A stretch of 47,500 nucleotides of DNA from Botryococcus braunii (Eukaryota > Chlorophyta > Trebouxiophyceae). A program made the position numbers and the translations under genes. Below, one piece after another: positions 39,001-46,591 of this stretch. The stretch lies in assembly GCA_002005505.1 (NCBI GenBank), contig KV908354.1, positions 389,768 to 437,267 on the forward strand. The letters are read 5' to 3'. The first letter of the stretch is position 1; every line of letters starts with the position of its first letter. The notes below the pieces were generated by a model. It was not told the origin of the DNA and searched no databases. It saw only the letters and a program-made list of their open reading frames with translations.

Positions 39001-40208
39001 TACTACACCCTCTAGAAATACCTGACAGAAAGTGGCAATCAATGTCTATGGACCTAATCACTGGACTGCCAAGAACTAAGGAAGGATATGACGCTATCTG
39101 GGTTGCTGTTGATAGGTTGTCAAAGTATGCGCACTTCGCTCCGACGACCACTGACGCAAGTGCAGAAGTGATAGCTCAACTGTTACGGACCCGGGTTTTC
39201 ACCTTGCATGGGTTTCCCACTCACATTGTATCAGACAGAGATCCTAGGTGGGTGGGTCGCTTCTGTCAAGAGCTCTTTCGGTTGACCGGTTGTCGCTCTG
39301 CGCTATCTACAGCGTTTCATCCGCAGACCGACGGTCAAACGGAACGAATTAATAGGATCTTGGAGGATTATTTGCGTCATTACGTCACTGGAAGACACAA
39401 CGACTGGGATAAACATTTGTGTGAAGCTGAATTTTCTTACAACAACACTTTTCAGCAATCAATCAACACTACTCCCTTTAGATTGACCTTCGGTCAGGAT
39501 CCCACGATTCCCTTCCAGGAAGTCTATGAAGGTGTGACATCTTCTGTACGTGAGTATGTACCAGCAGCAGCAGAGTTTGTACGAAGGATGAGATGGGATC
39601 TAGAAAGAGCGCGGACATGTCTCAAAGCTGCGCAGGACCGCATGAAGGCATATGCGGACGCGAGGAGAAAAGATGCTCCTATTTTAAAAATAGGCCAACC
39701 TGTCCTCCTCTCAACAAAGAATCTGAAATTCAAGCATACTCGGACAAGAAAACTCTTACCTCGGTTTATTGGGCCTTTTCCCATCGTCCAGGAGGTATCA
39801 TCGGTAGCTTTCAGAATTAGGCTTCCAAAAACTCTGAGGGTTCATGATGTCTTCCATGTTTCTATGCTTAAGCCTTATAAGGAAGGTGGGACGGTACAAC
39901 CTCCTCCTCTACCTGAGATTATTGATGGAGAAGAGGAGTATGAGGTCGAGGCTGTGCTAGCTCATAGGGAACGAAAGTTACGAGGTCGAAAAACTGCGCG
40001 AGAATATCTTGTAAAGTGGACCGGGTATCAGGATATTCATAATACTTGGGAGCCAGAGGATAACTTAGAACACGCCAGGGAGGCGTTACAGCGGTACTGG
40101 GATTTAACCACGGAGCACAGGCCGGAACAAAAAGAAAAGGTGGACAAGAAACGTAAAGGACGTGGTAAAAATGCTGAGAAGCAGCGAAAGCGCGCTAGGC
40201 GCGCTTAG
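36063..40208 (+). CDS. pol: D Pol polyprotein (PR-RT-RH-INT-chromodomain)
   Basis: 1381 residues, unbroken. N-terminal domain (about 45-125) with LSACFLMGSKV and PYSYVV, matching the other families. Protease DTGA from residue 156. RT with FGLTNAPSTFQRLM and YLDDLLVYS (about 545). RNase H with SDASDYGVGAVLL, TEKELAGVLY and VTDHR. Integrase with VGHPG...CDSC finger (about 930-970), MDLITGLP, SDRDPRW and DGQTERINR. GPFPIV. A canonical chromodomain at about 1292-1345 (YEVEAVLAHR, REYLVKWTGY, NTWEPEDNL), then a strongly basic tail (KKRKGRGK, KQRKRARRA) that could act in nuclear import or DNA binding. ATGA overlap with gag; pol is in the -1 frame relative to gag. Confidence 0.95.
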   Translation: MSGVREGNLHTFVPWESFHSSIEQRCSEFLHCSFSRGPFDNTLPDGTSKPTFVAVPIGKAEDTLSTFAREQQANKHLSACFLMGSKVAKPKAVYPWLKGMRVILQGTKGPDVPYSYVVYHAGPKFSVSFAQAFSNRHLAMLFHVNCTGVKGVALVDTGATHSFVRQDFLATLGVRLSKKCVDVQLADGQTMRSAGTAKLRVHLSQTYVEQRDFIVCETLLDGVDLILGEDFLKERKALIDYNHGAVHLKPPHSSHYITLLNPLPPSERGTLPAQKVNVISEGQARRAMRKGCPGFWGVVREARSGQDSVCATHYLHRVAVATTEGDNPWDEDSGATGLDLNENSRRVIEGMTDKPQDLKQLLLDFLDVFPEKLPDLPPDRGILHTIPMTPGHTPPCRPTYRLAEPEVAECRRQVEELLAQGFIRPSASPYGSPILFVRKKDGTFRMVIDYRAVNNLTRKDKYPLPRIDDLLDKLQGSKFFTSFDLLSGYHQVRLHESDVPKTAFRTPLGSFEFLVLPFGLTNAPSTFQRLMNSVFHDFIREGFVVVYLDDLLVYSKSREQHLEHLTRILTRLREEKLYAKLSKCEFFADELRYLGHVVGRDGIKVDPAKVRTIVDWPTPTGSTHVRQFLGLANYFRKFVPGYSTLAAPLTRLTGKVPWTWGEAEEHAFQSLKETLSNAPVLALPDSSKPFKVISDASDYGVGAVLLQEGRPVAYFSKKLSNAERNYSTTEKELAGVLYALKEWRCYLLGQTFTVVTDHRANSFLQTQTLLSPRRARWAEFLQLFDIQWEYAPGSTNPADPLSRSPHLAGAHVRALARAQAGVQASVQARAGPLGEHSPPVGVGAMGVGEAADSTTLPTPMDGLRGWGRVLSEAYEIDDWLHRKQNRRKLSFHSGLWKRGARIYVPSHHMSSDGVERNLRREILENLHGPPIVGHPGRDRTLELVQRSWWWPGMASDVADFVAQCDSCQRVKAPAHLPVGLLHPLEIPDRKWQSMSMDLITGLPRTKEGYDAIWVAVDRLSKYAHFAPTTTDASAEVIAQLLRTRVFTLHGFPTHIVSDRDPRWVGRFCQELFRLTGCRSALSTAFHPQTDGQTERINRILEDYLRHYVTGRHNDWDKHLCEAEFSYNNTFQQSINTTPFRLTFGQDPTIPFQEVYEGVTSSVREYVPAAAEFVRRMRWDLERARTCLKAAQDRMKAYADARRKDAPILKIGQPVLLSTKNLKFKHTRTRKLLPRFIGPFPIVQEVSSVAFRIRLPKTLRVHDVFHVSMLKPYKEGGTVQPPPLPEIIDGEEEYEVEAVLAHRERKLRGRKTAREYLVKWTGYQDIHNTWEPEDNLEHAREALQRYWDLTTEHRPEQKEKVDKKRKGRGKNAEKQRKRARRA

Positions 40209-40783
40209 TGCTCTGGCAGGTCGGGTCGGCCCCTCGGTGCGTCCTTGGGCCACCTTGGAAGCTCTAAGCTTGGCCCTTAGAGTGTACCCTGGGGGTATCC
40301 CAGTACTAGAGCGCACTCGGATGAATAGGACGTAAGCGGGGTAGAATGTCTACCTCGGGTGCGTGCGGTGATGACCGCTCACCCTGGACAGGACTCGTCG
40401 AGGTAGGGTGTCGTCTACCTCGGGTGCGTGCGGTGTTGACTGCTCACCCTTGTCAGGTTTCGGACGTCAATCATGTAATGTCGCGACATCCGTGCTAGCT
40501 CGCGCTGTAGCGTAACGCCCGACGCAGATGGGTGGCCCCACTGCCGTTGGGTAGAATTCCTATTGGACAGGACGGGCGAATTTATGTATGGACAAGACAG
40601 ATTTTACATTGTTATACGGACAGGGCTGGACAAGACAGGACAGGACAGGGGTCTGGCTTGGGCTGGGGACGCCAGACTAGTACCCGCGGACAGGACGTGA
40701 CAGGACCGTACCTCTGCCAAGTGTGTTAGGTGCGTAGTGTAGTTGTTTAGAGTGAGTCTCCCTCTTGGCCGTGACGTCCAAGC
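40209..40783 (+). other. D 3' noncoding region with direct repeats
   Basis: No gene. Contains a 45-nt unit twice (40348-40392 and 40413-40457, six mismatches by eye) and many GGACAGGAC-like motifs at 40560-40710. Confidence 0.75.
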
Positions 40784-40797
40784 TAAGGGGGGGAGGG
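40784..40797 (+). other. D polypurine tract
   Basis: AAGGGGGGGAGGG immediately before the 3' LTR. Confidence 0.85.
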
Positions 40798-41096
40798 TGT
40801 AACAGGAATAGTCGCGTGTTATAGGAAAATGACCGGACCACGAGGATTTGGACCTCCATAAAGGTCCCTTCGTGAGTTATGTTCCTCCACGCCAAGAAGT
40901 GGCTACTTCACGCGCCAAGGGAGTGACCCCTTACTTGACAAGGCGCATTGGCGATGGAGACAGGGACACACTTAGAACAGGATAGAATAAGGCTTTGGCA
41001 GAGGAAGGACCGGGCCGGACTGGACGGGTACTGAGGTGGAGCCCAAACAACTTGTAACCATTGTTTTCGCATCCTTTGGCCGTTTCTACTGTATCA
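40798..41096 (+). repeat. LTR of D (3')
   Basis: 299-bp copy of 34220-34518, followed by CACAT (41097-41101). Confidence 0.96.
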
Positions 41097-41101
41097 CACA
41101 T

Positions 41102-43354
41102 AGTGTTGGATACGCTCACAAATGCTCTGAATATGATTTGTGGCATCAACGCTTGGGACATCCAGGAAGTGAAAACCTGGAACGACTGCAGACTGAGGAT
41201 ATGGTGAAGGGAATAGCTTCATCTCTGTCTCCTTGCTTACATGGTCATTCACTGTGTGATGTGTGTGTGATGGGCAAGCAGACTAAAGAGAGCTACCAAA
41301 GATCCCCAGTATCAGCAACTGAACGTCTTCAGCTGTTGCACTTGGATGTAATTGGTGAGCTACCAATTCCAGGAGCTGAGGGTGAACGCTACATGCTCAC
41401 AGTACTAGACGATTACTCTAGAGCTGGTGAATCCGTAGCATTGACTTCCAAGTCCCAGGTGGGTGGTGCTGTTAAGTCAATCATCATGTACTTGGAAAAT
41501 CAGACTAATCACAATGTTAAGGTGGTTAGGTCTGATAGGGGAAGTGAGTTTGTAAATGCTGACTTGCTTGACTTTTTTCAGTCTAAAGGGATCAGACATG
41601 AAACGTCTGCTCCTTATACCCCTCAACAAAATGGAAGAGCAGAACGTTTTAACAGATCCTTGAAGGAGAAAGTTAGAATGCTTCTTTTGCAGGCAAAAGC
41701 TCCACAAGGCATGTGGGCGGATGCACTTCCAACAGCTGTTAGGTTGTTAAATCTCAGAGCAGTAAAGGGGAAGACAGCCACCCCCTATGAACTGCTGTTT
41801 GGGAGGAAACCATCAGTGCACTACTTAAGAGTGTGGGGATGCTTGGCGTTTATCAAAATACCAGATAAGGATCTTTCAGCCTTTTCGGCTAGATCTGAGG
41901 CTGGAATGTTTGTGGGATATGAGCCTGCATCAAAGGCCTACAGAGTTAAGGTGGGGAACAAGGTAAAGGTGTCAAAGAACGTTAAATTCTTTGAAGATAA
42001 ATTAGGAATTCATGCTCTCACTCCCAGTAATTCTCTCACTGCTGAATTCTCCCATGAGATAAATTTTGATCAAGTTCCATGCACTGATGATGGGGATGAT
42101 TGGGATTTTGTACCGGTAGACCTCACTGGTGCATTGGAATTAAACAGGGAAGCTGGAAGGGGTATTGCCCCAACTCTCCCAGCTAACATAGAAGTCATGC
42201 ACAGGATGAATGATATCCTGAGAGGCTTGGGAGCAGCGGAAGAGAGTGGTCCAAGTGGGTTATCTGGGTCAGGAGCCCCAAGGGAAGGAGTAGTGGGCAC
42301 TGGGAACATGCAAAATCCAGTGTCACATACACCAGACAGTTCAGGTGAAGAATCAGATAATCAACCTCCTGCTGAAACCAGTGACTCATTTGAGGAAATG
42401 CAAGGTGGTGCCAGGAATGGTGGAGGTAGATACGAACTGAGGCAAACGTTGGCAGAACCAGACAGGTATGTTCCGGGTACATACCACATTGGGGAAGCGC
42501 CAGTCACATATGCATCAGAAATAATCCCTCCAAATCAAAATGGTGCACAAGAGCAAGTGAAATTATCATCCAAGAATATCAAGGTTCCAGAGGACTGGTG
42601 GGAGGCTAAAAAATCCCCACAGTGGCCATATTGGTTAGAAGCCATGAACGAAGAGATGGATTCTATAGACTCTCATGAAACGTTTGAATATTGTGAGAGA
42701 CCCTCTGATGCCAAAATTATTCCTTTGAAATGGGTCTATGCTCTAAAGACTGACAGTTTTGGTGATATTGTCAGATTTAAGGCGAGACTGGTGGCACAAG
42801 GTTGCAAGCAAAGGCCAGGTGTTGACTACTTTGAAACCTTCGCTCCAGTAAGTACACACACATCTAGGAGGGTGCTGTTAAATCTTGCTACGTCAAATGG
42901 GTGGAAAGTTCACCAAGTTGATGTGAAAACAGCATTCCTAAATGGAACACTGGATGAGGAAGTGTATGTAGCCCAACCTCCCTGTTTCTTTAATGGCGAT
43001 TCTAATGTTGTGTGCAAGCTACTAAGATCTTTGTATGGTCTGAAGCAAGCACCACGTGCATGGCACAAGTGTCTGGTTGAAGAGCTTGGAAAATTTGGGT
43101 TTATAGCCTGTCAAAGTGATCCAGCGCTCTTCATTAACAAGGAGTCATTCAAGTCATACGTATACTTGTTGGTATATGTGGATGATTTGCTGATTGTGAG
43201 TGAGGATGTGGAATGTATTCAGTGTGTTAAGCAGCAGCTGACTAGTATATTCTCAATTCACGATCTTGGTGAGATAAAGTCATTTTTGGGCTGTGAAATC
43301 AAGATAAATGAATCCTCACATACTCTGAAAATGACCAATGTTCTAAAAAATTGA
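41102..43354 (+). CDS. Copia-B integrase and reverse transcriptase
   Basis: Continues the frame ended at 34219. Integrase: WHQRLGHPG and CDVC zinc-binding pattern (41140-41275), catalytic D in LDVIGE (near 41345), D in SDRGSEF (near 41532), E in QQNGRAERFNR (near 41630). A Ser/Glu/Pro linker follows (about 42060-42560). RT from about 42580: WVYALK, ARLVAQG, VDVKTAFLNG, GLKQAPRAW and YVDDLLIVSE (near 43175). It ends at a premature TGA (43352-43354) just after a run of six A (43345-43350). Removing one A from that run would connect to the next ORF, so a single-base slip in the homopolymer probably inactivated the element, or it is a sequencing error. Confidence 0.9.
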   Translation, partial: SVGYAHKCSEYDLWHQRLGHPGSENLERLQTEDMVKGIASSLSPCLHGHSLCDVCVMGKQTKESYQRSPVSATERLQLLHLDVIGELPIPGAEGERYMLTVLDDYSRAGESVALTSKSQVGGAVKSIIMYLENQTNHNVKVVRSDRGSEFVNADLLDFFQSKGIRHETSAPYTPQQNGRAERFNRSLKEKVRMLLLQAKAPQGMWADALPTAVRLLNLRAVKGKTATPYELLFGRKPSVHYLRVWGCLAFIKIPDKDLSAFSARSEAGMFVGYEPASKAYRVKVGNKVKVSKNVKFFEDKLGIHALTPSNSLTAEFSHEINFDQVPCTDDGDDWDFVPVDLTGALELNREAGRGIAPTLPANIEVMHRMNDILRGLGAAEESGPSGLSGSGAPREGVVGTGNMQNPVSHTPDSSGEESDNQPPAETSDSFEEMQGGARNGGGRYELRQTLAEPDRYVPGTYHIGEAPVTYASEIIPPNQNGAQEQVKLSSKNIKVPEDWWEAKKSPQWPYWLEAMNEEMDSIDSHETFEYCERPSDAKIIPLKWVYALKTDSFGDIVRFKARLVAQGCKQRPGVDYFETFAPVSTHTSRRVLLNLATSNGWKVHQVDVKTAFLNGTLDEEVYVAQPPCFFNGDSNVVCKLLRSLYGLKQAPRAWHKCLVEELGKFGFIACQSDPALFINKESFKSYVYLLVYVDDLLIVSEDVECIQCVKQQLTSIFSIHDLGEIKSFLGCEIKINESSHTLKMTNVLKN

Positions 43355-44162
43355 AAAATTGGTGGAAGAATATGGGCTGCCTGATCAGGGGAAGGAGGTT
43401 GATACACCCATGTCTGGTTCCTTCTTGCCTACTCAAATGCCTGAACCTCCTAAAGGGATGACTGGAGAGCAGATTGGATCAGGAGTTCCCTTACCAGAAG
43501 GTCACAGGTATTTAGAATTAATTGGTTCACTACAGTATTTGTCAACAACTACAAGGCCTGATATTTCTCAAGCTGTGGGGATGTTGAGCAGATTTAGAGG
43601 ACAGCCAACAACATCCCATTGGAATGGAGCAATTAGAGTACTGAGGTACCTCAACTGCACCAAATACATGGGAATTAAGTATACTGGATCAAATCAAAAT
43701 GAACTGGTATGCTTTGTGGATGCAGATTTTGCAGGTGATCTGGACAGTAGAAAATCCACAACTGGGTTTGTGTTTCTATTGAACGGATCTGCTGTATCCT
43801 GGTCAAGTAAAAGGCAAACTTCCATAGCAACATCCACTGTGGAGTCTGAATACATTGCTGTGAGTGCAGCATTGAAAGAAGCCATGTGGGTGGGAAGTAT
43901 GCTCTGTGAGTTGGGAGAAGAGATCACATGTGTAACCATGTATTGTGATAATCAGGGGTGTGTGTCAAACCTGAGAAATCACATGGTCTCTAAACACACT
44001 AAACACATCAGTGTGAGTTACCATCATGCACGAGAGAAGGTGGTTTGGGGTCAGATTGATCCTACATATGTGCCAACTACTGAAAATGTAGCTGACATGT
44101 TCACAAAGCCACTAGCATCTACTGTGTTTGAAAGGCATCGTAACAAGTTGGGAATGCAGTAA
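43355..44162 (+). pseudogene. Copia-B RNase H, in shifted frame
   Basis: Continues copia Pol from EKLVEEYGLPD through the RT-RNase H connection (YLSTTTRPDISQAV, RVLRYLNCT) to RNase H (FVDADFAGDLDSRKSTTG, SSKRQTSIATSTVESEY, YCDNQG, HTKHISVSYHHAREKV) and the classic copia end (ADMFTKPL). TAA at 44160-44162. Apart from the upstream frameshift it is open and shows no missing catalytic residue. Confidence 0.88.
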
Positions 44163-44189
44163 CTGAATGTTGGCATGTCCTGAAAGTAC

Positions 44190-44200
44190 AAGGGGAAGAT
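44190..44200 (+). other. Copia-B polypurine tract
   Basis: AAGGGGAAGAT immediately before TGTTGGAA, the typical plant copia purine tract and LTR junction. Confidence 0.85.
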
Positions 44201-44466
44201 TGTTGGAATTTGTGTAGTGTCAGGACAATCCAAGGATGACAATTCTAACCTGAATAAATTAGCTGTATAGTTGACCATGTGTTCAACTCAAGGGAAACTC
44301 TTTGATAAACAGCCAGTGGTCTTTATGGCCACAAGTAGTAATGTATAAAGTATCTAAGAACATGGTAGAGAAGGTCTTTCCTGTTGTTTGTGGCTATTAA
44401 AAATGAGTTTATCCTAATTGTTAATAACGTGATAAACTCAATTGGGATAAGGGCCAATTTCCAAGG
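44201..44466 (+). repeat. Copia-B 3' LTR (right end uncertain)
   Basis: Starts TGTTGGAATTTG. It has a TATA-like TATAAAG at about 44345, about 145 bp in, and an inverted GAGTTTATC...GATAAACTC near 44405-44438. No second LTR copy exists in the window, so the end near 44466 rests only on CAATTTCCAA resembling the inverse of the start. Confidence 0.6.
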
Positions 44467-44570
44467 CTCTGAACCTCAACTCTGATACGAATTCATGAAA
44501 AAGGGCCAGAACAGCGCAATCTAACGCGCTGATCTGATAATACTAGGAGCGACTGACCGAAGTCTCAAGC
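44467..44570. other. Unassigned spacer right of Copia-B
   Basis: No gene. CTCTGATACGA near 44490 resembles the 3' end of plant initiator tRNA-Met but is too short to call. The segment ends CTCAAGCAG, a possible splice acceptor for the exon-like block that follows. Confidence 0.3.
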
Positions 44571-44699
44571 AGTCAATCCGTTGTGTTTGTGAAACGTCTT
44601 TGTTGTCTCAAACACTGACTCTCAGCCTGATCTCAATTAACTCTCATCTGTGTTGGCATCGTGGATGCATTGTGTCAGATTAAGAGGAGATCAGAACTG

Positions 44700-44793
44700 G
44701 TGAGGCGCACGTCTGTCGCTTAAGTTATTCTAGCAGCCATAAGTGCTGTCTTTTGTTGACATTAACTAAGAAAATATTCATGGTAACGTGCAG
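44700..44793 (+). other. Probable intron 1 (GT-AG)
   Basis: 94 bp, absent from the downstream copy at the 45173/45174 junction. A shared G on both sides leaves the junction ambiguous by one base; the placement given has GT-AG ends. Confidence 0.65.
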
Positions 44794-44852
44794 GCCTGTT
44801 AAACTGCTTCACTCATACAATGTTGTTGATGTTGAAAGTATTTACTTACTTG

Positions 44853-44938
44853 GTAAGCAGTTTACGCCGCACGTTGGTTTGCAGACAAGTAATCACGTTA
44901 GAATTACCAGCAAGATACTGATTGTGTAACATGCACAG
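44853..44938 (+). other. Probable intron 2 (GT-AG)
   Basis: 86 bp, GTAAGC to GCACAG, absent at the 45232/45233 junction of the downstream copy. Boundary again ambiguous by one G. Confidence 0.65.
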
Positions 44939-45044
44939 GATGACACATGTATATGTCTCATCATCTGTGACCTATAACATTAAATACAAACTGGATCTTG
45001 CAGGTAATCGTTAGATAGACCAGTGTCGTATCCTACCCGGTGTA

Positions 45045-45297
45045 AGTCAATCCGTTGTGTTTGTGAAACGTCTTTGTTGTCTCAAACACTGACTCTCAGC
45101 CTGATCTCAATTAACTCTCATCTGTGTTGGCATCGTGGATGCATTGTGTCAGATTAAGAGGAGATCAGAACTGGCCTGTTAAACTGCTTCACTCATACAA
45201 TGTTGTTGATGTTGAAAGTATTTACTTACTTGGATGACACATGTATATGTCTCATCATCTGTGATCTATAACATTAAATACAAACTGGATGTTGCAG
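45045..45297 (+). pseudogene. Intronless duplicate of 44571-45003 (candidate retrocopy)
   Basis: 253 bp matching the three exon blocks in order with about two substitutions (ACC/ATC near 45264 and CTT/GTT near 45291), lacking both introns precisely. It begins 41 bp after the donor-like site at 45004. After TTGCAG it continues into GATCCACAG and the GT repeat instead of GTAATC, consistent with a further exon joined in the spliced RNA. No poly(A) tail or flanking duplication is visible. Confidence 0.6.
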
Positions 45298-45310
45298 GAT
45301 CCACAGTATG

Positions 45311-45314
<4 letters not shown>

Positions 45315-45383
<69 letters not shown>
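45315..45383. repeat. (TG)n microsatellite
   Basis: 69 nt of pure TG repeats, followed by TGCACACACAC, so it can fold back on itself in part. ORFs of Cys-Val or Thr-His repeats here are artefacts. Confidence 0.97.
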
Positions 45384-45384
<1 letters not shown>

Positions 45385-45494
45385 GCACACACACTTGGAC
45401 ACGTCCACATGATCATCAACATCCGTGGAACACCCCATGCGCTCTAGGTTACTGGCAGGACCATCACATGTTTTGCATTGCTTCCTAGGAAGTA

Positions 45495-45636
45495 CACAGG
45501 TGATCCCGAGACGTTTTGGGGATGAACTGGGGATTTCCAACATGTCTTGGCACCTTTCCAGCAATCACAGGTGATCCCGAGACGTTTTGGGGATGAACTG
45601 GGGATTTCCAACATGTCTTGGCATCTTTCCAGCATT
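45495..45636. repeat. 71-bp tandem duplication
   Basis: Units 45495-45565 and 45566-45636, beginning CACAGGTGATCCCGAG and running to CTTTCCAGCA. Only a couple of differences are visible (GCACC against GCATC, and CAATCA against CATTCA at the end). Confidence 0.93.
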
Positions 45637-46237
45637 CACCCGCACATTTACAGGATGTCTGGAAACCATCCCGATGGCCTGGGGATGTTTCCGGGAGTTC
45701 CCAAACATGTCCCAGCCTACTCTAATCCCTTTCCGTGCTTTTACTAGGATGTTTTTGGGACACCCCAAAATAACCCAAAAAACTTTGGGACTTTTTCAGT
45801 GTCCTTCAGTACCTTTCCAATTCAATCAAGACCTTTCCAGGACAATTAGGAGCTTTCCAGGACGATTCAGACCTTTTCAGGTCAAAACTCGTCCTGCTAG
45901 TGAGTAACGAATTCCTGCCGTGACAAAGGACCAGCACCTAAGAAGCAGTGCAAGCTTGCGACCCTCGTGAAGTCTTACCGCAATCAGCACTCTTGTGACT
46001 CAGTTATGGGCATTTGAATATGAGTTTATAAATATGTAGTTCCGGACATGTTCATAGGGTCCGATATGGGATAGACGTCTGTCAATAGTCAGCTGTCCTC
46101 CTGCCGCCCATTGGCAATTGCATTACTTCCTTGCCAATCCACAATACATGGAAAGTAGTCAGTTGAAAGATTGACCCCGGCGGACCTGTTACCGTTTGGT
46201 GTTTTATCTATGGACAATGCTCCGTCATTTGTTAGAA
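45637..46237. other. Noncoding region with degenerate TTTCCAGGA motifs
   Basis: No gene recognised. 45800-45900 has repeated CTTTCCAGGAC(A/G)ATT units, about 23 bp apart, and 45650-45770 repeats GGGATG/TTTC-CCAAA motifs. The rest to 46237 is unremarkable. Confidence 0.5.

Positions 46238-46591
<354 letters not shown>

Larger units (their letters stand above)
34220..41096 (+). mobile_element. Ty3/gypsy chromovirus D, complete and intact
   Basis: A 6877-bp element with two 299-bp LTRs that appear identical over their length, PBS, intact gag and pol, purine tract and a clean 5-bp duplication. It is the only gypsy element here on the + strand and has all parts needed for autonomous transposition, so it is probably one of the youngest insertions. 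Confidence 0.96.
32860..44466 (+). mobile_element. Ty1/copia element Copia-B, split by D
   Basis: Gag-PR (32870-34219) and INT-RT-RH (41102-44162) flank D. A purine tract and a 3' LTR beginning TGTTGGAATTTG follow. The 5' LTR and leader are missing, replaced by B2. The right end of the LTR is uncertain; CAATTTCCAA ending near 44466 is a candidate because it nearly inverts the LTR start. Confidence 0.88.
44571..45003 (+). ncRNA. Three-exon transcript-like segment (exons 44571-44699, 44794-44852, 44939-45003)
   Basis: Exon blocks are inferred because a copy lacking the two intervening segments lies just downstream (45045-45297). The segments missing from the copy are 44700-44793 (GTGAGG to GTGCAG, 94 bp) and 44853-44938 (GTAAGC to GCACAG, 86 bp), both with GT-AG ends. 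A third donor-like GTAATC starts at 45004, right after TTGCAG. The combined exons have no long ORF: the best frame runs 36 codons to a TAA in exon 1. It may be noncoding RNA, untranslated sequence or part of a larger gene. Strand follows from the GT-AG orientation. Confidence 0.55.

Noticed and set aside
44484..44500. CTCTGATACGA resembling the initiator tRNA-Met 3' end
   Set aside because: Only about nine nt match, with no CCA/TGG and no second LTR to mark a primer site.
45234..45564. ORFs encoding Cys-Val or Thr-His repeats
   Set aside because: Translations of the TG microsatellite.
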